Below, piece after piece: positions 16,028 to 25,780 of a stretch of DNA of 64,000 nucleotides (within the stretch, counting starts at the first letter, position 1; each line of letters opens with the position of its first letter). A program made the translations under genes and the position numbers. Below the pieces are notes generated by a model, which saw nothing but the letters and a program-made list of their open reading frames with translations, ran no database searches and was not told where the DNA came from. The stretch is from Pseudomonas sp. PDM16 (GTDB lineage Bacteria; Pseudomonadota; Gammaproteobacteria; Pseudomonadales; Pseudomonadaceae): the NCBI RefSeq assembly GCF_014851865.1, contig NZ_JACVAM010000001.1, positions 1,302,001 to 1,366,000 on the forward strand. Reading direction: 5' to 3'.

Positions 16028-18328
16028 TCAGGTGATATGTCGCGGTGCCGTACTGGGCTCCAGGCGGACGGCGATGAACTTGGAAGTGGGAGTATGGCTG
16101 CCGTCTCCCACGCTCTCCAGCGGTACCAGCGGGTTGGCTTCCGGGTAGTAGGCGGCCGCCTGGCCAGGAGGAGTGTCATAGGCGATCAGGGTGAAACCTC
16201 GCACGCGCCGTTCGATGCCATCGTCCCACTGCGACACTATGTCCACCCTTTGACCTACCTCGAAACCGAGGCGGTAAATGTCCAGGCTATTGATGAACAG
16301 CACCTCGCGCATGCCGTGCACGCCACGATAGCGATCGTCCAGTCCATACAGGGTGGTGTTGTACTGGTCGTGCGAGCGCAGGGTCTGCAGCACCAAGTGC
16401 GTGGTGTCGGCCTGGCTGCGTACCTGGGGCGGTAGAAGTTCGTCGGGCAAGGCATTGGCGACGAAGCGCGCGCGGCCACTCACGGTGTTCCAGCGACGGC
16501 TTCCGGCGGCATTACCCAGATGGAAACCACCGGGTTGGTCTAGGCGGTCGTTGAAGTTGGTGAAGCCAGGGATGGTGCTCGCGATCAGCTCGCGGATGCG
16601 ACCGTAGTCCTCGATCAGGCGCAACCATTCCACAGGGTGCGGGCCGAGCAGGGCATGAGCGATACCGGCGATGATCGCCGGCTCGGAACGCATTTCCCGT
16701 GATAGCGGGGCGAGTTGCCCGCGCGAGGCATGGACCATGCTGAACGAGTCTTCCACCGTCACGGCCTGTGGGCCACCGACCTGCAGGTCGAGATCGGTGC
16801 GTCCCAGGCACGGCAGGATCAGCGCCTGACGGCCGTGCATCAGGTGGCTGCGGTTGAGCTTGGTACTGATCTGCACGGTCAGTCGGCAGCGCTGCAGCGC
16901 GGCGTGGGTGCGCGGGCTGTCCGGCGTGGCCTGGGCGAAATTGCCACCGAGGCCGATGAACACCTTGCTACGGCCTTCTTGCATGGCGGCGATTGCCTCC
17001 ACGGTGTTGTGCCCCACCTCTCGCGGTACGCTGAAAGCGAAGTGGCGTTGCAGGGCATCGAGCAGACTGGCCGGCGGGCGTTCGTTGATGCCCATGGTGC
17101 GATCACCCTGCACGTTGCTGTGGCCGCGAACCGGGCACAGGCCGGCGCCGGGCTTGCCGAGATTGCCGCGCAGCAGCATCAGGTTGGTGATCTCCTGAAT
17201 GGTCGCCACCGAGTGTCGATGCTGGGTGATGCCCATGGCCCAGCAGGCGATCACCCGCTCGGCACGCACATAGAGGCGCGCCGCCTGCTTGATCTCGGCG
17301 CGGTTCATACCTGATTGCCGTTCGATCTGCGCCCAGTCGGTGTGCTCTACCGCAGCGATCCAGTCGCGCAGTCCGTCTGTATGCTCGGCGATGAAGGCAT
17401 GATCAATCACGCTGCCAGGAGCCTCCTGCTCCCATTGCAGGAGAAGCTTGGCCATGCCACGGACCGCAGCCATGTCACCACCCAGATGCGGACGGAAGTA
17501 GGCGCTGCTGGTCGGCTTGGAGCCGTTGCCGAGCATCTCCAGCGGGTGCTGTGGGTGCTGGAATCGCTCCAGACCTCGCTCTCTGAGCGGATTGAAGCAG
17601 ACCACACTGGCGCCACGCTCCACTGCTTCGCGAAGCGGCTCGAGCATACGTGGATGGTTGGTACCCGGGTTCTGGCCGAACACGAAGATGGCGTCGGCAT
17701 GGGCGAAATCGGCAAAGGTCACCGTGCCCTTGCCGACGCCGATGCTCGCTCCTAGTGCTACTCCGCTGGCCTCATGGCACATGTTCGAGCAGTCAGGAAA
17801 GTTGTTGGTGCCGAAGGCGCGCACCATCAGCTGATAGAGGAAGGCAGCTTCGTTGCTGGCTCTTCCGGAGGTGTAGAACTCCGCCTGATGTGGGCTCTCT
17901 AGATCACGCAGTGTATCGGCGATCAGGGTGAAGGCATCGTCCCAGGCAATGGGTACATAGCGATCACTGGTGGTGTCGTAGCGCAGCGGCTCGATCAGCC
18001 GGCCCTGGTGTTCCAGCCAGTAGTCGCTCTGCTCGCGCAATTGGGCCACGCTGTAGCGGGCGAAGAATTCTCGCCCTATGCCGCGCCGCGTCGCCTCCCA
18101 GTTCACGGCCTTGGCCCCGTTCTCGCAGAACTTCACCAGGTGATCTTCAGGCGAGTCACCCCAGGCGCAGCCTGGGCAGTCGAAGCCATGGTCCTGATTG
18201 GTCTTGAGCAGCGCCCGCAGGTTCTTGATCGGCTGTTTGCTGTCCAACCAGTGCTGGGTGACGCTGCGCAGCGCTCCCCAGCCGGCGGCAGGGCCCTGAT
18301 AAGGCTGATAGCGGGGCTCTGCACTCAT
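16028..18328 (-). CDS. formate-dehydrogenase-like molybdopterin oxidoreductase alpha subunit
   Basis: A 766-residue cytoplasmic molybdopterin oxidoreductase of the FdhF/YdeP type. It has an N-terminal cysteine region (FDCPGCAWG), the molybdopterin domain beginning RYVPIAWDDAFTLIADTL with the cofactor-pocket motifs FYTSGRASNEAAF and FVFGQNPGTNHPRM, and a C-terminal MopB-type beta-barrel domain (RSHDQYNTTLYGLDDRYRG). It lacks a second cysteine cluster or fused flavin domain, so electrons must leave through a partner not encoded nearby. The start at ATG 18328 overlaps the fdhD stop in an ATGA and has GAGGAAC upstream. Substrate is unknown; related YdeP is linked to acid resistance. Confidence 0.85.
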   Translation of the reverse strand: MSAEPRYQPYQGPAAGWGALRSVTQHWLDSKQPIKNLRALLKTNQDHGFDCPGCAWGDSPEDHLVKFCENGAKAVNWEATRRGIGREFFARYSVAQLREQSDYWLEHQGRLIEPLRYDTTSDRYVPIAWDDAFTLIADTLRDLESPHQAEFYTSGRASNEAAFLYQLMVRAFGTNNFPDCSNMCHEASGVALGASIGVGKGTVTFADFAHADAIFVFGQNPGTNHPRMLEPLREAVERGASVVCFNPLRERGLERFQHPQHPLEMLGNGSKPTSSAYFRPHLGGDMAAVRGMAKLLLQWEQEAPGSVIDHAFIAEHTDGLRDWIAAVEHTDWAQIERQSGMNRAEIKQAARLYVRAERVIACWAMGITQHRHSVATIQEITNLMLLRGNLGKPGAGLCPVRGHSNVQGDRTMGINERPPASLLDALQRHFAFSVPREVGHNTVEAIAAMQEGRSKVFIGLGGNFAQATPDSPRTHAALQRCRLTVQISTKLNRSHLMHGRQALILPCLGRTDLDLQVGGPQAVTVEDSFSMVHASRGQLAPLSREMRSEPAIIAGIAHALLGPHPVEWLRLIEDYGRIRELIASTIPGFTNFNDRLDQPGGFHLGNAAGSRRWNTVSGRARFVANALPDELLPPQVRSQADTTHLVLQTLRSHDQYNTTLYGLDDRYRGVHGMREVLFINSLDIYRLGFEVGQRVDIVSQWDDGIERRVRGFTLIAYDTPPGQAAAYYPEANPLVPLESVGDGSHTPTSKFIAVRLEPSTAPRHIT

Positions 18329-19143
18329 GGATGTTCCTCGAAGCTTGGCTCCGGACTGTAGATTCGCGGAGCGCTGTGATGGGGCAGGTGGATCAGGTTC
18401 AGGTGATGGCGTCGCGCCCAGTCCACCGTGAGGGCGGTGGGCGCGGAGAGACTGACCAGCGTGGCGAAGCCAGCGCGCACGGCCTTGTGCAGTAGCTCCA
18501 GGCTGCAGCGGCTGGTGACGACGGCAAAGCCGCCATGGGGCGCCAGTCGCAGGTGGGCCAGCGCTCCGATCAGCTTGTCCAGGGCGTTGTGTCGGCCAAT
18601 GTCTTCGCGGCATAGGCGCAAGGCACCGTGCTCGTCGACGAACAATGCACCGTGCAGCGCGCCGGTGTCCTGTGCTCGTAACTGGACTTTGGCGATGCGC
18701 TCGCGCAGGCCGGCCAGGTGGGCGGCTGGCGGTAGTGGGCGCGGTGGCAGTGCTGGCAGATTCGGCAGCGCCTGTTCCAGCGCTGCCACTCCGCACAGCC
18801 CGCAGCCGCTGGTGCCAGCCTGATGCCGGCGCTGGCGCTTGAGTGCCCAGAAGGCGCGGGAGCTGATCTGGACCTCAGCCTGAAGGGCTTCGCCGATGCC
18901 ACTCAGCGCAATATCCCGGATATCGTCGATGGAAGTCACCAGGCCTGAAGTGAGGCTGAAACCTCGAACGAAGTCTTCGAGGTCGCTGGGTGAGACCATC
19001 ATTACCGCGTGGTTCAGGCCGTTGTAGCCGACGGCCAGGGCGCATTCTTCCGCCAGCGCGGCCGCCTCGTGCACGAAGGGGGCACCGAGTTCGGTATAGA
19101 TGTAGCCACGCGGGGTGCGTGGCAGGTGGGGCACGATAGGCAT
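18325..19143 (-). CDS. fdhD: FdhD, sulfur carrier for formate dehydrogenase activation
   Basis: A 272-residue accessory protein that receives sulfur from a cysteine desulfurase and transfers it to the molybdenum cofactor of FdhF-type oxidoreductases. The conserved CxxC sulfur-carrying pair is visible in GTSGCGLCG near residue 114, and the GRHNALDKLIG, TSRCSLELLHKA and SAPTALTVDWAR motifs are typical. I prefer the ATG at 19143 over two TTG codons just upstream, because GAAGGG precedes it. Its stop overlaps the oxidoreductase start in an ATGA, so it is translated with its likely client. Confidence 0.92.
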   Translation of the reverse strand: MPIVPHLPRTPRGYIYTELGAPFVHEAAALAEECALAVGYNGLNHAVMMVSPSDLEDFVRGFSLTSGLVTSIDDIRDIALSGIGEALQAEVQISSRAFWALKRQRRHQAGTSGCGLCGVAALEQALPNLPALPPRPLPPAAHLAGLRERIAKVQLRAQDTGALHGALFVDEHGALRLCREDIGRHNALDKLIGALAHLRLAPHGGFAVVTSRCSLELLHKAVRAGFATLVSLSAPTALTVDWARRHHLNLIHLPHHSAPRIYSPEPSFEEHP

Positions 19144-19325
19144 CAACAACCCTTCTCGGTGAGGGAATGGCCCAGCCTAGGCCTATTGAAGACGTCTCGT
19201 CTAATGGTCCGTATCGGTGCCTGTCCGATGTCGTATCCGACAACAGGTGCTAAGTGCGCTCGCCCGTCTCATGCCCGCATGTGTCCACCGTGGCCTAAGG
19301 TGTGGAAGTGGTCGTGCTTTCCGTC

Positions 19326-19353
19326 CGTCGATTTCATTTCGTGGGCGTCGATC
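19326..19353 (+). promoter_or_regulatory. candidate ECF42-type promoter of the sigma factor gene
   Basis: CGTCGA at 19326-19331 is separated by 17 nt from CGATC at 19349-19353, about 70 nt ahead of the ECF gene. The same spacing and nearly the same elements occur before the DGPF gene, which suggests autoregulation by the sigma factor. The rest of the 274-nt gap upstream shows nothing else I can name. Confidence 0.5.
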
Positions 19354-19423
19354 TCTTGAGATCCTTCCGGGGGCATCCACCCGTTGATATCTCGCCGCCC
19401 CGTCCGCAATCGAAAGGCATGTA

Positions 19424-20650
19424 ATGAACGATGACCTAGAGGCAGCTCTGGAGCGCCTGTATCGCGAGGAATCGCGCCGGGTACTGGCTACCCTGATCCG
19501 CCTGCTGGGCGATTTCGACCTGGCCGAGGAGGCCCTGCACGAGGCCTTCCGCGCCGCCCTGGAGCAGTGGCCCGCGCAGGGCGTGCCTGATAATCCGCGT
19601 GCCTGGCTGGTGTCCGCTGGGCGCTTCAAATCTATCGACCAGTTGCGTCGCCAGGCGCGCTTCCAGGCCCTCGACGAGGTGGACGAGCCAGTCGGTGGCG
19701 AAGCCTGGGATGGCGAGCTGCTGGAAGATGACCGCCTGCGCCTGATCTTCACCTGCTGCCACCCGGCCCTGGCGCCCGACGCCCAGGTAGCGCTGACCCT
19801 GCGCGAAGTCTGCGACCTCACCACCGAGGAAATCGCCAGCGCCTTCCTGGCTACGCCGCCGACCATCGCCCAGCGCATCGTGCGCGCCAAGAACAAGATT
19901 CGCGATGCACGTATTCCTTATGAGGTGCCGGGCCGGCGCGAGCTACCCGAACGCCTGGAGGCGGTGCTACGGGTGGTCTACCTGGTGTTCAACGAGGGCT
20001 ACTTCGCCAGCAGCGGCGAGAGCCTGACCCGCCAGCATCTATCCGCCGAGGCCATCCGTCTCGGTCGACTGCTCTGCGAGCTGCTGCCCGAGGCCGAAGT
20101 GCGCGGCCTGCTGGCGCTGATGCTGCTGCAGGAGTCGCGCCGCGCCGCGCGCAGCGATGCCGAGGGCCAGCCGGTGCTGCTGGAGGAACAGGACCGCGGC
20201 CTGTGGGACCACGCGCTGATCGCCGAGGGCGAGGCGCAGGTGCAGGCCGCCTTCGCCTCCGGTGAGATCGGCCCTTACTGCCTGCAAGCTGCCATCGCCG
20301 CCGTGCATGCCGAGGCGCCGAGCGTGGAGGCCACCGACTGGGCGCAGATCGTCGGCCTGTACGACGTGCTGCAGGGCGCCGCGCCGTCGCCGGTGATCGA
20401 ACTCAACCGTGCCGTGGCCCTGGCCATGCGCGACGGTGCCGAGGCCGGCCTGCGCCAGGTGGAGGCCATACTCGAACGCGGCGAGCTGGGCGACTACCAC
20501 CTGGCCCACGCCGCCCGCGCCGATCTCAATCGCCGCCTGGGCCGCTGGGGCGAGGCGCGCAGCGCCTACCAGCGCGCCCTGCAACTGAGCCAGCAGGGCG
20601 CCGATCGCCTGTTTCTCGAGCGGCGTCTGGCGGAGCTGCCGAGCGCCTGA
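19424..20650 (+). CDS. ECF42-type RNA polymerase sigma factor with C-terminal extension
   Basis: A 408-residue extracytoplasmic-function sigma factor. Residues 1-80 carry sigma region 2 ([40 protein letters not shown]) and 110-170 carry region 4 ([33 protein letters not shown]). The long C-terminal half is a helical DUF6596/TPR-like extension ([25 protein letters not shown]) typical of the ECF42 group, where it is needed for activity and replaces a classical anti-sigma factor. It precedes a DGPF/YCII protein gene, which defines this group. Matching promoter-like elements lie upstream of both genes. Confidence 0.9.
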   Translation: MNDDLEAALERLYREESRRVLATLIRLLGDFDLAEEALHEAFRAALEQWPAQGVPDNPRAWLVSAGRFKSIDQLRRQARFQALDEVDEPVGGEAWDGELLEDDRLRLIFTCCHPALAPDAQVALTLREVCDLTTEEIASAFLATPPTIAQRIVRAKNKIRDARIPYEVPGRRELPERLEAVLRVVYLVFNEGYFASSGESLTRQHLSAEAIRLGRLLCELLPEAEVRGLLALMLLQESRRAARSDAEGQPVLLEEQDRGLWDHALIAEGEAQVQAAFASGEIGPYCLQAAIAAVHAEAPSVEATDWAQIVGLYDVLQGAAPSPVIELNRAVALAMRDGAEAGLRQVEAILERGELGDYHLAHAARADLNRRLGRWGEARSAYQRALQLSQQGADRLFLERRLAELPSA

Positions 20651-20668
20651 AAATTTTTCTCGCGGCCC

Positions 20669-20696
20669 TGTCGAATTGTCGATGCGCCGCTCGACC
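20669..20696 (+). promoter_or_regulatory. candidate ECF42-dependent promoter of the DGPF operon
   Basis: TGTCGA at 20669-20674, a 17-nt spacer and CGACC at 20692-20696 fit the TGTCGA / CGA promoter reported for ECF42 sigma factors. It lies 43 nt before the DGPF gene start and echoes the element before the sigma gene. Confidence 0.55.
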
Positions 20697-20738
20697 AATG
20701 GATGACCGCAGCGAAAAACGCTGCCAGGGAGGAGAGCG

Positions 20739-21083
20739 ATGAAATACCTGTGCCTTATCTATAGCGACGAGAAAGTCCTGCACGACTCACCGGACAGCCC
20801 GCGCGATGCCGAATGCCTGGATTACGCGCAAACCGTGCAGCAGAGCGGGCGCATGCTCGCCGCCGAACCGCTGGAGCCGGTCGCCACCGCCACCACCGTG
20901 CGCGTGCGCGGCGGCAAGCTGAGCATCACCGACGGCCCCTTCGCCGAGACCAAGGAGCAACTGGCCGGCTTCTATCTGATCGAGGCGCGCGACCTCAACG
21001 AAGCGCTGCAGATCGCCGGTGGCATCCCGGCCGCACGGGTCGGCAGCGTCGAGGTGCGGCCGGTGCGCCAACTGCAGGTCTGA
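20739..21083 (+). CDS. YCII/DGPF-domain protein
   Basis: A 114-residue YCII-related protein with the signature SITDGPFAETKEQLAGFYLIEARDL (DGPF motif) and a CLIYSDEKVL start. YCII-like domains form ferredoxin-like dimers with a possible active-site His/Asp, but the reaction is unknown. DGPF proteins are the regular genomic partner of ECF42 sigma factors, and this gene follows the sigma gene by 88 nt behind a candidate ECF42 promoter. A GGGAGGAGAGCG ribosome site precedes the ATG. Confidence 0.88.
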   Translation: MKYLCLIYSDEKVLHDSPDSPRDAECLDYAQTVQQSGRMLAAEPLEPVATATTVRVRGGKLSITDGPFAETKEQLAGFYLIEARDLNEALQIAGGIPAARVGSVEVRPVRQLQV

Positions 21084-21137
21084 GGCTTTCCCTCTTCTTT
21101 AGGGAGAAGGGCGCCACCCATCTAGGGAGGAATTGCG

Positions 21138-21911
21138 ATGAATCCTGAGTACCCGAAAATCGCCAGCCACGAGGAGTGGCTGGTCGCACGCCGCCAACTG
21201 CTGGAACAGGAGAAGGCCCTGACCCACCAGCTCGATGCGCTCAACGTACAGCGCCGCGCGCTGCCAATGGTGGAAGTCACGGCCGACTACCGCTTCACCG
21301 GCCCGGAGGGTGAGGTCGGCCTGGCCGAGCTGTTCGCCGGGCGCCGCCAGCTGATCGTCTACCACTTCATGTACCACCGCGACAAAGGCGAGGGCTGCCC
21401 CGGCTGCTCCTTCCTCACCGACAACATCGGCCACCCGGCCCACCTGCATGCCCGCGACACCAATCTGGTGCTGGTCTCCAACGCGCCACTGGCGGAGCTG
21501 GAGGCCTTCAAGCAGCGCATGGGCTGGAAGCTGCCCTGGTACTCCTCGTTCGGCAGCCGCTTCAACTACGACTTCCACGTCACCATCGACGCCAGCCAGG
21601 CGCCGGTCGAGTACAACTACCAGAACGAAGCCGAACTCAAACGCATGGGCCAGCTGGACATGGTCAAGGGCGAGCTGCCCGGCGCCAGCGTGTTCCTGCG
21701 CGATGGCGAGCAGGTGTTCCACACCTATTCGACCTACGCCCGCGGCCTGGACATCCTGATGAACGCCCACCACTTCCTTGACCTTACGCCTTTCGGTCGT
21801 GGCGAGGGCTGGGACGGCATGGCCAACCTGGAAGGCAAGGGCCTGAACTGGGTGCGCCTGCACGACCAGTACGACGGCGCCAAACCCACCAAACACGATT
21901 GCTGCGCCTGA
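21138..21911 (+). CDS. DUF899 thioredoxin-like protein
   Basis: A 257-residue protein of the DUF899 family with a thioredoxin-like fold. The diagnostic CPGCSFLTDNIGH stretch near residue 90 has a CxxC-like pair, and YHFMYHRDKGEGC precedes it; HDCCA ends the chain. It lies in the DGPF operon downstream of the ECF sigma factor, 54 nt after the DGPF gene, with GGGAGGAATTGCG as ribosome site. Its neighbours (DGPF, NTF2-like, SRPBCC) are all small proteins of unknown reaction, so a stress-response function under ECF control is inferred from context. Confidence 0.85.
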   Translation: MNPEYPKIASHEEWLVARRQLLEQEKALTHQLDALNVQRRALPMVEVTADYRFTGPEGEVGLAELFAGRRQLIVYHFMYHRDKGEGCPGCSFLTDNIGHPAHLHARDTNLVLVSNAPLAELEAFKQRMGWKLPWYSSFGSRFNYDFHVTIDASQAPVEYNYQNEAELKRMGQLDMVKGELPGASVFLRDGEQVFHTYSTYARGLDILMNAHHFLDLTPFGRGEGWDGMANLEGKGLNWVRLHDQYDGAKPTKHDCCA

Positions 21912-21928
21912 GCGCGAGGAGCGAACCC

Positions 21929-22357
21929 ATGAGCAACGTACAGAGCGAACTGAAAGCCCTGGTAGGCAGCTGGGAAGCGGCCAACCAGGCCCGTGATGTC
22001 GACGCCATCCTTGGCCACTACGCCGACGATCTGGTCGCCTTCGATGCCATCCTGCAGCTGCAGTTCAAGGGCCGCGAGGTCTACAAGGCGCACTGGAAGG
22101 CCTGCCTGGAAATGTGCCCGGGGCCGGTGACCTTCGAGGTTCACCAGCTGCAGCAGTGGGGCGAGGGCGATGTCGGCTTCGGCCACTTCCTCTGCCACTG
22201 CGGCGGCAGCGATGCCGAGGGCAACACGCACAACTGCTGGATGCGCGTGACCCAGGGCTACCGGCGCATCGGCGGGCAGTGGCGCATCGTGCATGACCAC
22301 TTCTCCGCGCCGTTCGACCCGGAGAGTGGCCAGGCGCTGTTCGAGCTGCAGCCCTGA
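21929..22357 (+). CDS. NTF2-like/SnoaL protein
   Basis: A 142-residue protein of the NTF2-like (SnoaL/ketosteroid isomerase-like) superfamily, a cone-shaped fold that often forms small catalytic or binding domains. Typical features seen are SWEAANQARDVDAILGHYADDLVAFDA at the start and YRRIGGQWRIVHDHFSAPFD at the end. I chose the ATG at 21929 (MSNVQSEL), preceded by GAGGAGCG, over the in-frame ATG at 21899. It follows the DUF899 gene by 17 nt in the ECF42-linked operon. Reaction unknown. Confidence 0.82.
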   Translation: MSNVQSELKALVGSWEAANQARDVDAILGHYADDLVAFDAILQLQFKGREVYKAHWKACLEMCPGPVTFEVHQLQQWGEGDVGFGHFLCHCGGSDAEGNTHNCWMRVTQGYRRIGGQWRIVHDHFSAPFDPESGQALFELQP

Positions 22358-22402
22358 GCCGGGTGCGGCCTCCCAGTGGAGGCCTCCAGGGAGATAACAA
22401 CT

Positions 22403-22945
22403 ATGCAAGGGAAGAGAAGCATGAGCATTTTGATGATCCTGGTATTGCTGGTCGCCGGCCTGGCCGTGTTCATCGCCACGCGCCCCGACCAGTTTCGCGT
22501 CGAGCGCTCGGCGCTGATACAGGCGCCGCCCGCCGCGCTGCAGGCGCAGATCGAGGACTTCCACCAGTGGCCACACTGGTCGCCCTGGGCCCGTCGCGAC
22601 CCGGCGATGCGGGTGGATTACGCGGGTGCCGAGCGCGGCGTCGGCGCCACCCAGCACTGGGCTGGCAACAAGGAAGTGGGCAAGGGCAGCGCGACCATCC
22701 TGGAAAGCGTGCCGGGCGAGCGAGTGCTGATCCAGCTGGAGTTCCTCGAACCCTTCCGCGCCAGCAACCTGGCCGAATTCAGCTTCCAGCCCGAGGGCTC
22801 CGGCACGCGGGTGAACTGGAGCATGACCGGCCACAACGGCTTCATCGGTAAGGCCATGGGTCTGGTGTTCAACATGGACAAGATGGTCGGCGGCGACTTC
22901 GAGCAGGGCCTGCAGCAGCTGCGTATGCGCGTGGAGGAGAGCTGA
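22403..22945 (+). CDS. SRPBCC-fold (polyketide cyclase-like) protein, membrane anchored
   Basis: A 180-residue protein with one N-terminal hydrophobic segment (SILMILVLLVAGLAVFI) followed by a START/SRPBCC-like domain: QAPPAALQAQIEDFHQWPHWSPWARRDP and VNWSMTGHNGF are characteristic. SRPBCC proteins bind hydrophobic ligands in a deep cavity. The chosen ATG at 22403 has GGGAG upstream; an ATG at 22421 with GGGAAGAG is also possible. It closes the DGPF-DUF899-NTF2 gene group, and its membrane anchor suggests it faces the periplasm or membrane surface. Confidence 0.78.
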   Translation: MQGKRSMSILMILVLLVAGLAVFIATRPDQFRVERSALIQAPPAALQAQIEDFHQWPHWSPWARRDPAMRVDYAGAERGVGATQHWAGNKEVGKGSATILESVPGERVLIQLEFLEPFRASNLAEFSFQPEGSGTRVNWSMTGHNGFIGKAMGLVFNMDKMVGGDFEQGLQQLRMRVEES

Positions 22946-22994
22946 TCGGCGTACAATCGCGCCTTTGCCATTACTGCCTGGCTAAGGAGTAACC

Positions 22995-24685
<1,691 letters not shown>

Positions 24686-24704
24686 CCGCTGGTTTCAGTT
24701 GCAC

Positions 24705-24742
24705 GCATGCCTGGGCTGGCCACCGGTCTCATCCAGGCATGC
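24705..24742. repeat. inverted repeat after the exporter
   Basis: Perfect 10-bp arms GCATGCCTGG and CCAGGCATGC with an 18-nt loop, 19 nt after the permease stop. No T-run follows, so it may be a weak terminator or RNA stability hairpin. The rest of the 362-nt gap up to the ferritin gene shows no other element I can support. Confidence 0.45.
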
Positions 24743-25047
24743 TTGATGCCTGGGTCGTTCAGCCGAACAGCGCGAGGTGATCGCCCCGTCGGCCGCAGGT
24801 GAATCCGCGTGCGAAGTTGCACTCCGCGTGGACCTTTTCAAGGAGCTTCATGCATGCGTTTCCCGCTTGAGAAAATCCTGCGGATGCAGTGATTTTCGTT
24901 ATTGCTAGAATTCCCTGCAGCCCAGTATCCATGCGGCTTTGCGCTAATGCGAATCGCTCAGGTAAGCGCGACGTTTTGTTGCTTGACCAATGTGCTTCAA
25001 GAGCCGAAGCTGCCGCCCTGAGAGATCTTTTTAGCGGGAGCCGAGTC

Positions 25048-25512
25048 ATGAAGGGCGCGACTGAAGTCGTCGATTATCTGAAGGATCTGCTGCGTGGCGA
25101 GTTGGCCGCGCGCGATCAATATTTCCTCCATTCGCGGATGTATCAGGACTGGGGCTTCGCCAAGCTCTATGAGCGGATCAACCACGAGATGGAGGAGGAG
25201 ACCCAGCATGCCGACGCTCTGCTGCAGCGCATCCTGTTCCTCGAGGCCACCCCGGACATGACTCCGAAGGCGGTGCGCCCCGGTGCTACCGTGCCGGAAA
25301 TGCTTCGCTCGGATCTCAATCTCGAATATGAGGTACGGGCCGCACTGGCCAAGGGTATAGAGCTGTGCGAGAAGCACGGCGACTACATGAGCCGCGACAT
25401 TCTGGTGCTGCAGCTCAACGACACCGAGGAAGACCATGCCTACTGGCTGGAGCAGCAACTCGGGCTGATCGACCGCATCGGGCTGCAGAATTACCTGCAA
25501 TCGAAAGCCTGA
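25048..25512 (+). CDS. ftnA: bacterial ferritin FtnA (formerly BfrA)
   Basis: A 154-residue ferritin that oxidises and stores iron in a 24-mer shell. The di-iron ligands are visible: Glu18, Tyr25, Glu51, His54, Glu94 region and Glu127-type acidic residues. The key residue 52, a methionine that holds haem in true bacterioferritins, is threonine here (EEETQHAD), which matches P. aeruginosa FtnA, once called BfrA but shown to be a haem-free ferritin. I start at ATG 25048 ([11 protein letters not shown]), behind GGGAG, because the longer frame has no family support upstream. A strong terminator follows. It stands directly before an iron-siderophore receptor. Confidence 0.9.
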   Translation: MKGATEVVDYLKDLLRGELAARDQYFLHSRMYQDWGFAKLYERINHEMEEETQHADALLQRILFLEATPDMTPKAVRPGATVPEMLRSDLNLEYEVRAALAKGIELCEKHGDYMSRDILVLQLNDTEEDHAYWLEQQLGLIDRIGLQNYLQSKA

Positions 25513-25522
25513 TCGGTAAGAC

Positions 25523-25560
25523 GCATGAAAAAAGGGAGCTTCGGCTCCCTTTTTTCATGC
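25523..25560 (+). terminator. intrinsic terminator of ftnA
   Basis: Perfect 17-bp stem (GCATGAAAAAAGGGAGC and its complement) with a TTCG loop, and a T-run that forms part of the 3' arm. The A-rich 5' side would also allow termination on the other strand. Confidence 0.9.
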
Positions 25561-25724
25561 CTCGAATTCCTGCTCGATGGGATAGGAAATTCGTGTCTGC
25601 CCGGGCCCATATGCCCCATCTAAAGCCATCCGAGGAATGGAGGCAGTGAGCATGAAGAAATATGGCCTCTCGCCACTAGCAGAGTGAAATCTCATTTGCA
25701 ATTCTTTCGCAATAAGACATATCC

Positions 25725-25746
25725 GATTATTATGATAATTATTCTC
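25725..25746. promoter_or_regulatory. Fur box candidate
   Basis: An AT-rich stretch of the form GATTAT-N-ATGATA-N-TTATTC resembles the 6-1-6 Fur consensus and stands out from the GC-rich surroundings. It lies 34 nt before the TonB-dependent receptor start, as expected for an iron-repressed gene. Confidence 0.65.
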
Positions 25747-25780
25747 ACCAGCAACCTCTGAATCCCTCGGAAGCACTTTC

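Noticed and set aside
25048-25512. Naming the ferritin a haem-binding bacterioferritin
   Set aside because: The haem-ligand methionine at 52 is threonine, as in FtnA.
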